A DNA stretch of 15,932 nt, from assembly GCA_964453435.1 (NCBI GenBank), contig CAYVQZ010000082.1, positions 1-15,932 on the forward strand, read 5' to 3'. Made by a program: the position numbers and the translations under genes. Shown here piece after piece: positions 1-6,728 of this stretch (position 1 is the stretch's first letter; each line of letters begins with the position of its first letter). The notes under the pieces were generated by a model that searched no databases, was not told the DNA's origin, and saw nothing but the letters and a program-made list of their open reading frames with translations. The stretch is from CAYVQZ01 sp964453435 (GTDB lineage: Bacteria > Abyssobacteria > SURF-5).

Positions 1-51
1 GAGGGCGGCCGGACGGTCGGCGCCGGCGTCGTCTCCGACATTATCGAATAG
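1..51 (+). CDS. tuf: Elongation factor Tu, C-terminal end (partial)
   Basis: Only the last 16 codons and the TAG stop lie in the window. Read from base 1 they give EGGRTVGAGVVSDIIE, the very conserved end of domain 3 of bacterial EF-Tu, the GTPase that brings aminoacyl-tRNA to the ribosomal A site. The position directly before rpsJ is the usual str-S10 junction (rpsL, rpsG, fusA, tuf, then rpsJ), so the upstream genes are probably the rest of the str operon. Only 18 bases separate the stop from rpsJ, which suggests shared transcription. Confidence 0.93.
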   Translation, partial: EGGRTVGAGVVSDIIE

Positions 52-69
52 AGCGGAGCAAGGAACGAT

Positions 70-381
70 ATGGCGGAAAGCCAAAAAATCAGGATCAGGC
101 TGAAAGCGTACGACCATAAGATACTGGACCAATCCACGAGTGAAATCGTGGATACGTGCAAGCGGACGGGAGCGAGAGTCTCCGGGCCTGTCCCTTTGCC
201 GACGTCGCGAAGCGTCATCACCGTATTGCGCTCGCCGCACGTGGACAAGAAGTCCCGCGAACAGTTTGAAATCCGCACGCACAAGCGATTAATTGACATT
301 ATCGAGCCGACGTCACAGACGGTCGATGCCCTTATGAAGCTCGACCTGCCGGCAGGTGTCAACGTCGAAATTAAACTGTGA
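70..381 (+). CDS. rpsJ: 30S ribosomal protein S10
   Basis: 103 residues, the normal length. S10 sits in the head of the 30S subunit and in many bacteria also forms the NusB-S10 (NusE) antitermination complex. The family signature is clear: IRIRLKAYDH near residue 8, the PLPT loop near residue 42, SPHVDKKSREQFEIRTHKR in the middle and VDALMKLDLPAGVNVEIKL at the end. AAGGAA at 60-65 is a good ribosome binding site for the ATG at 70. It is the first gene after tuf and the 18-base spacer leaves no room for its own leader; the following spacer to rplC is unusually long (91 bases) and structured. Confidence 0.98.
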   Translation: MAESQKIRIRLKAYDHKILDQSTSEIVDTCKRTGARVSGPVPLPTSRSVITVLRSPHVDKKSREQFEIRTHKRLIDIIEPTSQTVDALMKLDLPAGVNVEIKL

Positions 382-463
382 CCGCCGGCATCATGCCGGC
401 GGGCGGACTCAGCGTTCGGAACAACCCCGAGTTCTCGGGTTGGAGAGAACGCTCAAGGTTGAG
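382..463 (+). promoter_or_regulatory. Structured rpsJ-rplC intercistronic RNA, candidate translational control element
   Basis: Two strong foldings are visible. Hairpin I: arm CCGCCGGCAT (382-391) and its perfect complement ATGCCGGCGG (393-402) directly after the rpsJ stop. Structure II: outer arms AGCGTTC (411-417) and GAACGCT (447-453) enclose an inner stem, CCCGA (426-430) with TCGGG (435-439), loop GTTC, extended by AA/TT past one bulged C; purine-rich strands (418-422 and 442-446) lie between the stems. A third possible stem, CTCA (452-455) with TGAG (460-463), would cover the rplC Shine-Dalgarno at 461-464 and competes with the end of the outer stem. No U-run follows hairpin I, so it is not an intrinsic terminator. 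The regulatory role is inference. Confidence 0.5.
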
Positions 464-472
464 GGTAAAGAA

Positions 473-1132
473 GTGTTCGGATTAATCGGGAAAAAATTGG
501 GAATGTCCCAAATCTTTCTTGACGAGGGAGACTTGATCCCCGTGACTGTTATCCAGGCGGGTCCCTGCAATGTCATTCAGATGAAACACAAGAACCGCGA
601 CGGCTATGATGCCGCGCAGTTGGGGTTCGACGACAAGAAGCGAAACGTGAATAAACCCTTGCGCGGACATTTCAAACGCGCGGGCGCAGCGCCCAAACGG
701 CATCTCCGCGAGTTCTCCCTCGTATCGGCGCCTGAAATCGCCGAGGGAACCGAGGTGAAGGTCGGCCTGTTTCGTGAAGGCGAACTGGTGGATGTGAGTG
801 GGACAACGAAAGGCCGTGGATTCGCGGGCGTTGTCCGGAGATATCGCTTCGGGGGCGGACCGGCAACACACGGGCACACGTCTCATCGGCGGGTCGGCGC
901 CATCGGACAGTGCGCGACTCCTTCGAAGGTATGGAAAGGGCAGGGCATGCCCGGGCAGATGGGCGGAGTCATGCGCACCGTGCAGAACCTGCGGGTCGTC
1001 AAGGTGGACGAAGAGAAGAATCTCATATTTGTTCAAGGCGCAGTTCCGGGACCGAAGGATGGTATCGTCGAGGTTCGAAAGGCCGTCAAAGGTCTTGGCA
1101 AGGCGGTAAAGGCAGCCAAGGATAAGGGTTAA
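473..1132 (+). CDS. rplC: 50S ribosomal protein L3
   Basis: 219 residues from the GTG at 473. L3 is an early assembly protein of the large subunit whose long loop reaches towards the peptidyl transferase centre. The start is fixed by the family N-terminus (FGLIGKKLGMSQIF) and by GAGG at 461-464, eight bases upstream; the open frame continues back into rpsJ but that extension resembles nothing in L3. The signatures TKGRGFAGVVRRYRFGGGP (residues 111-129) and KGQGMPGQMG are present. At the place of the glutamine methylated by PrmB in E. coli there is alanine (GQCATPS, residues 135-141). rplD begins one base after its stop. Confidence 0.97.
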   Translation: MFGLIGKKLGMSQIFLDEGDLIPVTVIQAGPCNVIQMKHKNRDGYDAAQLGFDDKKRNVNKPLRGHFKRAGAAPKRHLREFSLVSAPEIAEGTEVKVGLFREGELVDVSGTTKGRGFAGVVRRYRFGGGPATHGHTSHRRVGAIGQCATPSKVWKGQGMPGQMGGVMRTVQNLRVVKVDEEKNLIFVQGAVPGPKDGIVEVRKAVKGLGKAVKAAKDKG

Positions 1133-1133
1133 C

Positions 1134-1757
1134 ATGGCAGAAGTCGCGCTTTTTGCTACGAATGGAACACAGGTCGGCGCCGTCGAGTTGAGCCACGAGA
1201 TATTCGGCACGGCGCCCGGCGAGGCGGTTGTGCATCAAGTCGTCGTCACCCAAATGGCAAATCTTCGCCAGGGAACCGCCGCCACGAAGGAGCGCAGCGA
1301 GGTCGCAGGCAGCACGCGCAAACTCTGGCGGCAGAAGGGAACGGGCCGCGCCAGGATCGGGAACGGAAAATCGCCCCACTGGAGAGGTGGAGGAACCGCT
1401 TTCGGGCCGCATCCCCGGGATTACTCGAACAAGCTGAGCAAGCAGGCCCGCAGAAAGGCGCTGAAGTCATTGCTCGCCGACAAGCTCCGGTCAAACCGGC
1501 TTGTGGTACTCAATGAGTTGACATTCGCCAAGCCCGGGACAAAAGAACTGCTTACTGTTCTCCGGCGTCTGAATATCTTCGAAAGTTGTCTGATTGTGAC
1601 CGAGGCGCCTGACAATAATGTGTACTTGTCAGCCAGAAATATTCCCGGCGTGAGTCAAACGTTTGTGGATTCACTCGCCGCTCTCGACGTTATCCGGCAC
1701 AAGAAAGTGCTCTTGACAAAGTCAGCCCTGGAAGCGTTGGAAAAGAAACTCGCATGA
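1134..1757 (+). CDS. rplD: 50S ribosomal protein L4
   Basis: 207 residues, normal for the family. L4 binds 23S rRNA domain I, its loop lines the nascent peptide exit tunnel, and in E. coli it also represses its own S10 operon. The tunnel-loop signature is seen at residues 63-98: LWRQKGTGRARIGN, then the WRGGG stretch and FGPHPRDYS. The ATG follows the rplC stop by one base; AGGG just before that stop can serve as the ribosome binding site. The end overlaps rplW by four bases (ATGA), so L4 and L23 are likely translationally coupled. Whether L4 is autoregulatory here is not known; the classical leader position is absent. Confidence 0.97.
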   Translation: MAEVALFATNGTQVGAVELSHEIFGTAPGEAVVHQVVVTQMANLRQGTAATKERSEVAGSTRKLWRQKGTGRARIGNGKSPHWRGGGTAFGPHPRDYSNKLSKQARRKALKSLLADKLRSNRLVVLNELTFAKPGTKELLTVLRRLNIFESCLIVTEAPDNNVYLSARNIPGVSQTFVDSLAALDVIRHKKVLLTKSALEALEKKLA

Positions 1758-2038
1758 AATATGATCCGCACAAAATAATCAAAAGACCGGTTATTTCCGA
1801 AAAGGCCACCGTTCTGAGCGAGAAGCAAAACAAATATGTGTTTGAGGTCGCGCCCGGCGCGAACAAGATTCAAATAAAAAAGGCCGTTGAAGAGCTCTTC
1901 AAGGTCTCCGTAACCGCAGTGAGAACGATGCGCGTGCCGGGGAAACGAAAGCGCGTGAGATATCACATCGGCTCAACGCCCGAATGGAAAAAAGCTATCG
2001 TCACGCTTAAGCAGGGTGACAGAATCGAAGTGTTTTAA
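1754..2038 (+). CDS. rplW: 50S ribosomal protein L23
   Basis: 94 residues. L23 lies at the exit of the peptide tunnel and is the docking site for trigger factor and the signal recognition particle. The typical beginning (DPHKIIKRPVISEKATVLSE), the segment KYVFEVAPGANKIQIKKAVEELFKVSVTAVRTM and the basic GKRKRVRYHIG loop identify it. The start codon overlaps the rplD stop in ATGA, indicating translational coupling. The protein is at the short bacterial end of the family and has no additional domain. Confidence 0.97.
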   Translation: MKYDPHKIIKRPVISEKATVLSEKQNKYVFEVAPGANKIQIKKAVEELFKVSVTAVRTMRVPGKRKRVRYHIGSTPEWKKAIVTLKQGDRIEVF

Positions 2039-2053
2039 GCGGGAAACAGCGAG

Positions 2054-2884
2054 ATGGGAATTAAAAAATATTCGCCGAGAACGCCCGGTTTACGGTTCAA
2101 AACGGGCTCGACATTCGAAGAGCTGACCAAGGGAAAGAAGCCCGAGAAATCACTCACCAAGGGGCTGGTCGAATCCGGCGGCCGCAATGCGCTGGGGCGG
2201 ATGACGGTCAGACACCGCGGAGGTGGCCACAAGAGGAACTATCGCAGGATCGATTTCAAGCGGGACAAAGAGGGAATCCCCGGAATCGTCAAAGCCGTTG
2301 AATACGACCCAAACCGGAGCGCCCGAATTGCGCTGATTCAGTATCCGGACGGCGAGAAACGATATATCCTGGCGCCTCTGTATCTCACGGTCGGCGCGAA
2401 GGTAATTTCAGGACCCGACTCCGAAATACTCATCGGAAACACATTGCCGATCTCCAACATTCCGCTCGGCACGATCATCCATAATATCGAAATGAAGCCG
2501 GGCAAGGGAGGCCAGTTGGCGCGAACCGCGGGCGCCGGCGCTCAGCTCGTCGCGAAGGAGGGCAGCTACGCTCACGTGAAACTCCCCTCCGGCGAGATAA
2601 GACTGATACCGGTGGCCTGCCGGGCGACAATCGGCCAACTCGGAAACGTGGAACACGAGAACATCTCCCTCGGCAAAGCGGGCCGCGCCCGGTGGCTGGG
2701 CAGACGACCGCATACCCGCGGGGTCGCAATGAACCCCGTGGACCATCCGCTCGGGGGCGGCGAAGGCAAATCCGCGGGCGGCCGGCATCCGTGCTCCCCG
2801 TGGGGGAAACCGACGAAAGGGTTTAAGACTCGAAAGAAATCGAAACCCTCGACCAAGTACATTCTGAAGAGAAGAAAGGGTTAA
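2054..2884 (+). CDS. rplB: 50S ribosomal protein L2
   Basis: 276 residues, full length. L2 is one of the most conserved proteins of the large subunit, needed for subunit joining and for an active peptidyl transferase centre. Visible signatures: GGRNALGRMTVRHRGGGHKR (residues 42-61), the OB-fold region ending in VEYDPNRSARIALI, MKPGKGGQLARTAG (147-160) and the C-terminal NPVDHPLGGGEG (227-238). The histidine corresponding to E. coli His229 is kept at residue 231; the second His of the usual HPH is Leu, a common variant. GGGAA about ten bases upstream serves as the ribosome binding site. It lies between rplW and rpsS as in most bacteria. Confidence 0.98.
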   Translation: MGIKKYSPRTPGLRFKTGSTFEELTKGKKPEKSLTKGLVESGGRNALGRMTVRHRGGGHKRNYRRIDFKRDKEGIPGIVKAVEYDPNRSARIALIQYPDGEKRYILAPLYLTVGAKVISGPDSEILIGNTLPISNIPLGTIIHNIEMKPGKGGQLARTAGAGAQLVAKEGSYAHVKLPSGEIRLIPVACRATIGQLGNVEHENISLGKAGRARWLGRRPHTRGVAMNPVDHPLGGGEGKSAGGRHPCSPWGKPTKGFKTRKKSKPSTKYILKRRKG

Positions 2885-2902
2885 CCCTTTGGAGGCTGAC
2901 AC

Positions 2903-3193
2903 GTGGCACGCTCAATAAAAAAGGGTCCGTTCGTGGACGAACATCTCCTGAAAAAAGTCCTGCGCCAGCAGCAAATCGGCGACAAGAAAGTCATACGAAC
3001 GTGGTCCCGACGCTCCACGATCGTTCCGGAGATGGTGGGCCTGACCATCGCTGTGTACAACGGGAAGAAGTTCCTCCCCATCTATATCACGGAGAACATG
3101 GTTGGCCACAAGCTCGGCGAGTTTGCCCCGACGCGGTTTTTCCGGGTGCACGGCGGAGCCGAAAAAGCGAGTGCCATCCGCAGAAAAGCTTGA
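2903..3193 (+). CDS. rpsS: 30S ribosomal protein S19
   Basis: 96 residues. S19 binds 16S rRNA in the head of the small subunit together with S13 and contacts the A-site finger region. The sequence is standard from the first residues (ARSIKKGPFVDEHLLKKV) through TWSRRSTIVPEMVGLTIAVYNGK to the signature ITENMVGHKLGEFAPTR and the basic tail. It starts with GTG at 2903; a strong TTTGGAGG (2888-2895... core GGAGG at 2891-2895) lies seven bases upstream, and no ATG fits the conserved N-terminus. Confidence 0.97.
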   Translation: MARSIKKGPFVDEHLLKKVLRQQQIGDKKVIRTWSRRSTIVPEMVGLTIAVYNGKKFLPIYITENMVGHKLGEFAPTRFFRVHGGAEKASAIRRKA

Positions 3194-3212
3194 GCACAAA
3201 GAATGTCGTGAT

Positions 3213-3216
3213 GGAG
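3213..3216 (+). promoter_or_regulatory. Ribosome binding site that decides the rplV start
   Basis: GGAG lies six bases before the ATG at 3223. The alternative in-frame ATG at 3211 would overlap this site and has no purine-rich stretch at the right distance, so 3223 is preferred. Confidence 0.7.
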
Positions 3217-3222
3217 TATGCC

Positions 3223-3561
3223 ATGATAACGCGAGCAAAAGGCCGATTCATGAAGGTGGCGCCGCGTAAGGCGCGATTGGTCGTTGATATGGTTCGCGGC
3301 AAGTATACCGATGAGGCGCTGAGCATCCTGCGCTTCACACCGAAAGGCGCTGCGAAAACCGTGGAGAGCGTGCTGAAGTCGGCGATCTCAAACGCAGAAC
3401 AACGAAGCGATGTCAATGTGGACAACCTCTACATCAGCAAGATAACCGTAGACGGTGGACCGGTTCTCAAAAGGTTTCGGCCCGCTCCCATGGGGCGAGC
3501 CGTGCGAGTGCTGAAACGCACAAGTCATATCACCGTCGAACTCGACGAAAAGGAGCGATAA
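3223..3561 (+). CDS. rplV: 50S ribosomal protein L22
   Basis: 112 residues from the ATG at 3223. L22 contacts all domains of 23S rRNA and its long beta-hairpin lines the exit tunnel next to L4 (a known site of macrolide resistance mutations). Starting at 3223 the distance from Met to the conserved VAPRKARLV (residues 12-20) equals that of Bacillus-type L22. The tunnel-hairpin region VLKRFRPAPMGRAVRVLKRTSHITV (81-105) is intact, with the usual KRF/RPxxxGRA tip. The frame is open far upstream into rpsS, but that extension is not L22-like; ATG 3211 would add only four residues. Confidence 0.95.
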   Translation: MITRAKGRFMKVAPRKARLVVDMVRGKYTDEALSILRFTPKGAAKTVESVLKSAISNAEQRSDVNVDNLYISKITVDGGPVLKRFRPAPMGRAVRVLKRTSHITVELDEKER

Positions 3562-3566
3562 GAGCG

Positions 3567-4220
3567 ATGGGACAAAAAGTCCATCCGGTTGCTTTCAGAC
3601 TGGGAACCACGAAAACTTGGCTGTCCCGCTGGTACGCGGAAAAGGACTATGCCAAGCTTCTTCATCGCGACCTCGCTATCTGCAAACTCGTGAAAGAGAG
3701 ACTTGCCCACGCCGGCATTTCGAAGATCGAGGTCGAAAGAATGGGCCAAAAGACCCGCGTCAACATTCACACCGCCCGTCCCGGCATCGTGATCGGACGC
3801 AGAGGAAGCGAAGTCGACCAACTCCGTGCAGAACTGGAAAAGCTCTCGGACAGCGAAGTCTATATCGTCGTTCAGGAAATCAAGAATCCCGAACTGGATG
3901 CCCAGCTCGTTGCCGAAAACATTGCGCTCCAGCTCGAACGACAAGTCTCGTTTCGGCGGGCCATCAAGAAGGCCGTTACGACCGCCATGAGGCTGGGTGC
4001 GAAAGGCATCCGAATCGCGTGCTCCGGAAGACTCGCAGGAGCCGAGATAGCACGGTCCGAATGGTACCGCGAGGGGCGCGTCCCCCTCCAGACGCTCAGA
4101 GCGGACATTGACTACGGATTCGCCGAAAGCAACACAACGTTCGGGAAAATCGGAGTGAAAGTCTGGGTCTTCCACGATGAAATGCCCGGACGCGGGAGCG
4201 CACGGCGCGAGACGGTGTAG
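3567..4220 (+). CDS. rpsC: 30S ribosomal protein S3
   Basis: 217 residues. S3 forms part of the mRNA entry tunnel of the small subunit and contributes to mRNA helicase activity. The N-terminal GQKVHPVAFRLG is diagnostic, followed by a type II KH domain with its GXXG-type turn in GIVIGRRGSEVDQL (residues 73-86) and the C-terminal domain with GAKGIRIACSGRLAGAEIAR. AGGAG at about 3550-3554 precedes the ATG by 12 bases. The protein stops shortly after the conserved domain, without the long acidic or basic tail of some lineages. Confidence 0.97.
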   Translation: MGQKVHPVAFRLGTTKTWLSRWYAEKDYAKLLHRDLAICKLVKERLAHAGISKIEVERMGQKTRVNIHTARPGIVIGRRGSEVDQLRAELEKLSDSEVYIVVQEIKNPELDAQLVAENIALQLERQVSFRRAIKKAVTTAMRLGAKGIRIACSGRLAGAEIARSEWYREGRVPLQTLRADIDYGFAESNTTFGKIGVKVWVFHDEMPGRGSARRETV

Positions 4221-4234
4221 GGAGACCGTAACAT

Positions 4235-4663
4235 ATGTTAATGCCAAAGCGGGTAAAATACCGCAAACAGCAACGCGGCCGCATGAAAGGAAAGGCCTCT
4301 CGCGGCAACGTCGTGAACTTTGGTGAGTACGGCTTGCAGGCGCTGGAGCCCGGCTGGATCACCGCCCGGCAAATCGAGGCTGCAAGGGTTGCGCTCACGC
4401 GAAAGATTAAGCGTGGCGGTAAGGTATGGCTGAATATCTTTCCCGCCAAGCCGATAACCCAGAAACCCCTTGAGACACGCATGGGGAAAGGAAAAGGCGA
4501 GCCGGAAAGATGGGTTGCGGTCGTCAGGCCCGGAAAGGTTATCTTCGAACTGGAAGGCGTCAGAGAAGACCTCGCCAAAGAGGCGTTCCGGCTGGCATCG
4601 AGTAAATTGCCCATCAGCACGCGCTTCGTCAAACGATTGCATGGAATGGGGGGCGGGCACTGA
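4235..4663 (+). CDS. rplP: 50S ribosomal protein L16
   Basis: 142 residues. L16 organises the A-site tRNA region of the large subunit. It begins MLMPKRVKYRKQQRGRMKG, and has the GLQALEPGWITARQIEAARVA segment, and PITQKPLETRMGKGKGEPERWVAVV, which includes the arginine region hydroxylated in some proteobacteria. GGAG at 4221-4224 is ten bases before the ATG at 4235; a second in-frame ATG at 4241 is possible but the MLMPKR beginning is common in the family. Its stop codon shares one base with the rpmC start (TGATG), so the two are probably coupled. Confidence 0.97.
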   Translation: MLMPKRVKYRKQQRGRMKGKASRGNVVNFGEYGLQALEPGWITARQIEAARVALTRKIKRGGKVWLNIFPAKPITQKPLETRMGKGKGEPERWVAVVRPGKVIFELEGVREDLAKEAFRLASSKLPISTRFVKRLHGMGGGH

Positions 4664-4869
4664 TGCGCGCAAGAGAATTGCGTGAGCTCACTGTCGAAGA
4701 ATTGGAACATGAACTGCGGGAGACCACGCAGGCTCTGTTCAACCTTCGCATACAGGCCGCGAGCGGCCAGCAGCTTGATAACGTGAAACGTTTTCGCGAG
4801 CTCCGTCGCGATATCGCACGGCTCAAAACCGTCCTGGGAGAAAAAGAAAAAGCGCAAGCGCAGGGCTAA
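4663..4869 (+). CDS. rpmC: 50S ribosomal protein L29
   Basis: 68 residues, predicted to be almost wholly alpha-helical, as L29 is: two antiparallel helices at the tunnel exit beside L23. The identifying pattern is RELRELTVEELEHELRETTQALFNLRIQ (residues 4-31), then the turn ASGQQLDN and RFRELRRDIARLKTVLGEKE. The ATG overlaps the rplP stop in TGATG, so translation likely depends on termination of rplP. The short Ala/Gln-rich tail is not conserved. Confidence 0.95.
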   Translation: MRARELRELTVEELEHELRETTQALFNLRIQAASGQQLDNVKRFRELRRDIARLKTVLGEKEKAQAQG

Positions 4870-4876
4870 CCGGATT

Positions 4877-5134
4877 ATGGGACAGAAGGAACACAGGCAA
4901 GAGAAAGTCGGGGTTGTCGCCAGCAACAAAATGGAGAACACCATCGTCGTTGCGGTGCAACACACCTTCCAGCATCCGCGCTACAAGCGGGTTGTCAGAA
5001 AGACAAAGAAATTCAAAGCGCACGACAAACGAGCCGAATGCAATGTGGGCGACGTTGTCCGAATCGTTGAAACGCGCCCCCTCAGCAAGACCAAGAGGTG
5101 GCGGCTTGCTGAAATCATCGAGCGTGCGAAGTAA
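4877..5134 (+). CDS. rpsQ: 30S ribosomal protein S17
   Basis: 85 residues. S17 is a primary 16S rRNA binding protein with an OB-fold. The usual features are present: QEKVGVVASNKMENTIVVAV (residues 8-27, the first strands), HPRYKRVVRKTKKFKAHD and the signature region CNVGDVVRIVETRPLSKTKRWRL. A seven-base gap separates it from rpmC, keeping the universal rpmC-rpsQ pair. The following 43-base gap to rplN is one of the longer ones in the cluster. Confidence 0.97.
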   Translation: MGQKEHRQEKVGVVASNKMENTIVVAVQHTFQHPRYKRVVRKTKKFKAHDKRAECNVGDVVRIVETRPLSKTKRWRLAEIIERAK

Positions 5135-5137
5135 GCG

Positions 5138-5167
5138 TTGACACGAGTGAAATCTCGATCGCATACG
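5138..5167 (+). promoter_or_regulatory. Weak candidate internal promoter before rplN
   Basis: In the 43-base rpsQ-rplN gap a perfect -35 consensus TTGACA (5138-5143) is followed after 18 bases by CATACG (5162-5167), which matches the -10 consensus at three of six places only. The spacer also contains the small inverted repeat CGAG/CTCG (5144-5147 and 5154-5157). The location, at the S10/spc operon boundary, is where E. coli has the spc promoter. The poor -10 makes this tentative. Confidence 0.25.
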
Positions 5168-5177
5168 TGGAGCTATC

Positions 5178-5546
5178 ATGATTCAGATGAGATCAATGCT
5201 CGAGGTAGCGGACAACTCGGGCGCCAAGAAGCTGCAGTGCATCCAGATTCCCGGTGGAACCAGGACGCGATATGCCCGCGTCGGAGATGTGATTGTGTGC
5301 AGCGTCAAGGCGGCTATGCCTCAGGCTCAAATAAAAAAGGGCGATGTCGTGAAAGCCGTCATCGTCAGAACCAAGCGCGATACTCCCCGTCCCGACGGCT
5401 CGAGCATCAGGTTCGACGATAACGCGGCGGTGGTCATAAACGAGCAGAAAATTCCGCGCGGGACCCGAATTTTCGGGCCCGTGTCGCGAGAACTGAGAGA
5501 CAGGGATTTCATGCGCATTATCTCTCTTGCGCCAGAAGTGGTTTGA
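5178..5546 (+). CDS. rplN: 50S ribosomal protein L14
   Basis: 122 residues, the exact family length. L14 sits at the subunit interface, forms bridges with 16S rRNA and is the docking site of the silencing factor RsfS. Diagnostic stretches are MIQMRSMLEVADNSGAKKLQCI at the start, the DVVKAVIVRTK strand, RFDDNAAVVINEQKIPRGTRIFGPV (residues 76-100) and the end FMRIISLAPEVV. GGAG about six bases before the ATG is the ribosome binding site. It is the first gene of the spc section. Confidence 0.98.
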   Translation: MIQMRSMLEVADNSGAKKLQCIQIPGGTRTRYARVGDVIVCSVKAAMPQAQIKKGDVVKAVIVRTKRDTPRPDGSSIRFDDNAAVVINEQKIPRGTRIFGPVSRELRDRDFMRIISLAPEVV

Positions 5547-5563
5547 ACGGCGGGAACCAAGCG

Positions 5564-5896
5564 ATGAGCAAGGGGAAAATACACATAAAAAAAGGCGACA
5601 CCGTGATGGTCATCTCCGGAAAAGAAAAGGGGAAGAAGGGCAAGGTGTTGCTGGTTTCTCCAAACAAAAATCGGGCAATCGTCGAGGCCCTTAACATGGT
5701 GACCCACCATGAGCGCCCCTCCGCGAGAAGTCCGCAAGGCGGAATGATACAAAAAGAAGCTCCGTTGCACGCATCAAACCTGCTGCTTGTCTGCACCAAA
5801 TGCAACACACCGACGCGGGTGGGCAGAAAAATCCTGGACGACGGCACGAAAGTCCGCGTCTGCAAGAAATGTTCCGAGATGATCGACCAGGGATAG
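5564..5896 (+). CDS. rplX: 50S ribosomal protein L24, zinc-ribbon form
   Basis: 110 residues from ATG 5564. L24 starts assembly of the large subunit and lies near the tunnel exit. A KOW motif (KKGDTVMVISGKEKGKKGKV, residues 9-28) opens the protein. The C-terminal part has two CxxC pairs, Cys77/Cys80 and Cys100/Cys103, so this is the zinc-binding variety. The start at 5564 is chosen because GGCGGGA (about 5549-5555) precedes it and IHIKKGD is then at the right distance; the upstream in-frame TTG at 5543 overlaps the rplN stop and would add seven unlike residues. Confidence 0.95.
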   Translation: MSKGKIHIKKGDTVMVISGKEKGKKGKVLLVSPNKNRAIVEALNMVTHHERPSARSPQGGMIQKEAPLHASNLLLVCTKCNTPTRVGRKILDDGTKVRVCKKCSEMIDQG

Positions 5897-5914
5897 ATTG
5901 AGGACCGTTAAAAC

Positions 5915-6460
5915 GTGGCCAGGCTGAAGGAAAGATACTGCAAAGAGATTGCTCCGGCGCTCCAAGAAAAACTGAAACTGAAAAACTTGATGCAAGTTCC
6001 CCGCTTGAGCAAGATCGTCGTCAACATGGGGCTCGGCGACGCGCCCTCCGAGGCGAAAGTCATGGAAAGCGCGATGAAGGAACTCTCCCTGATTACGGGG
6101 CAGAAGCCCGTGATCACTCGAGCGAAAAAATCCATCGCGGGATTCAAGCTTCGCGCTGGAGCCGCTATCGGCTGCATGGTCACTCTCCGGGGTGATCGGA
6201 TGTATGAGTTTCTGGACAGACTGGTGAATGTTGCCATTCCCCGAATACGCGATTTTCGCGGCGTGTCGAGAAGAGCGTTCGACGGGTACGGCAACTACAC
6301 CCTGGGGATAAAGGAGCAGATTATATTTCCCGAAATCGATTACGACGATGTTCACAAGATTCGGGGAATGAATATTGTTTTTGTTATCAGGAATTCGAGC
6401 GGCCGCGAGGCCAGCACGAGTCTTCTCGAAGAACTTGGCATGCCCTTCGCGCGCGAATAG
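5915..6460 (+). CDS. rplE: 50S ribosomal protein L5
   Basis: 181 residues, starting with GTG at 5915 behind TGAGGA (about 5898-5903). L5 binds 5S rRNA and contacts P-site tRNA and S13 across the subunit interface. It shows NLMQVPRLSKIVVNMGLGDA (residues 24-43), ITGQKPVITRAKKSIAGFKLR (75-95), VTLRGDRMYEFLDRL and DFRGVSRRAFDGYGNYTLGIKEQIIFPEI, all standard. Only 18 bases separate it from rplX, so there is no separate S8-binding leader of the E. coli type ahead of it. Confidence 0.97.
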   Translation: MARLKERYCKEIAPALQEKLKLKNLMQVPRLSKIVVNMGLGDAPSEAKVMESAMKELSLITGQKPVITRAKKSIAGFKLRAGAAIGCMVTLRGDRMYEFLDRLVNVAIPRIRDFRGVSRRAFDGYGNYTLGIKEQIIFPEIDYDDVHKIRGMNIVFVIRNSSGREASTSLLEELGMPFARE

Positions 6461-6492
6461 CGTCGAAATGGCATAACCAAACAGGTGATTTG

Positions 6493-6678
6493 GTGGCTAA
6501 AAAATCGTTGATAGCGAAAAATAAGCGGGAGCCGAAATTCCGCGTGCGAAAATATAACCGCTGCAGGATTTGCGGACGACCGAGGGGATATCTTCGAAAA
6601 TTCGACCTCTGCCGCATCTGTTTCAGGAATCTTGCGCGCGAAGGCAGGCTTCCCGGAGTCATCAAGGCGAGCTGGTAA
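6493..6678 (+). CDS. rpsN: 30S ribosomal protein S14, zinc-binding short form
   Basis: 61 residues from GTG 6493. This is the short type-Z S14 (also called rpsZ) with four zinc cysteines, Cys24/Cys27 and Cys40/Cys43, in YNRCRICGRPRGYLRKFDLCRICFR. It binds 16S rRNA in the small-subunit head. The end GVIKASW is typical. The start codon is GTG because it gives the family beginning AKKSLIAK and has AGGTGA at 6483-6488 just ahead; the in-frame TTG at 6490 would lie one base from that site. The gene keeps the universal order rplE-rpsN-rpsH. Confidence 0.97.
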   Translation: MAKKSLIAKNKREPKFRVRKYNRCRICGRPRGYLRKFDLCRICFRNLAREGRLPGVIKASW

Positions 6679-6728
6679 CCCGAGAACCGTTCGGCGCCAG
6701 CAGGTATGGACAAGGAGAAAAACCGGCG

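Noticed and set aside
382..402. Hairpin after rpsJ as an intrinsic terminator
   Set aside because: The stem is strong, but it is followed by GCGGACTC and not a T-run, and essential genes follow on the same strand.
4096..4965. 289-codon open frame on the - strand
   Set aside because: Antisense to rpsC end, rplP, rpmC and rpsQ start; no similarity that I recognise, shadow of real genes.
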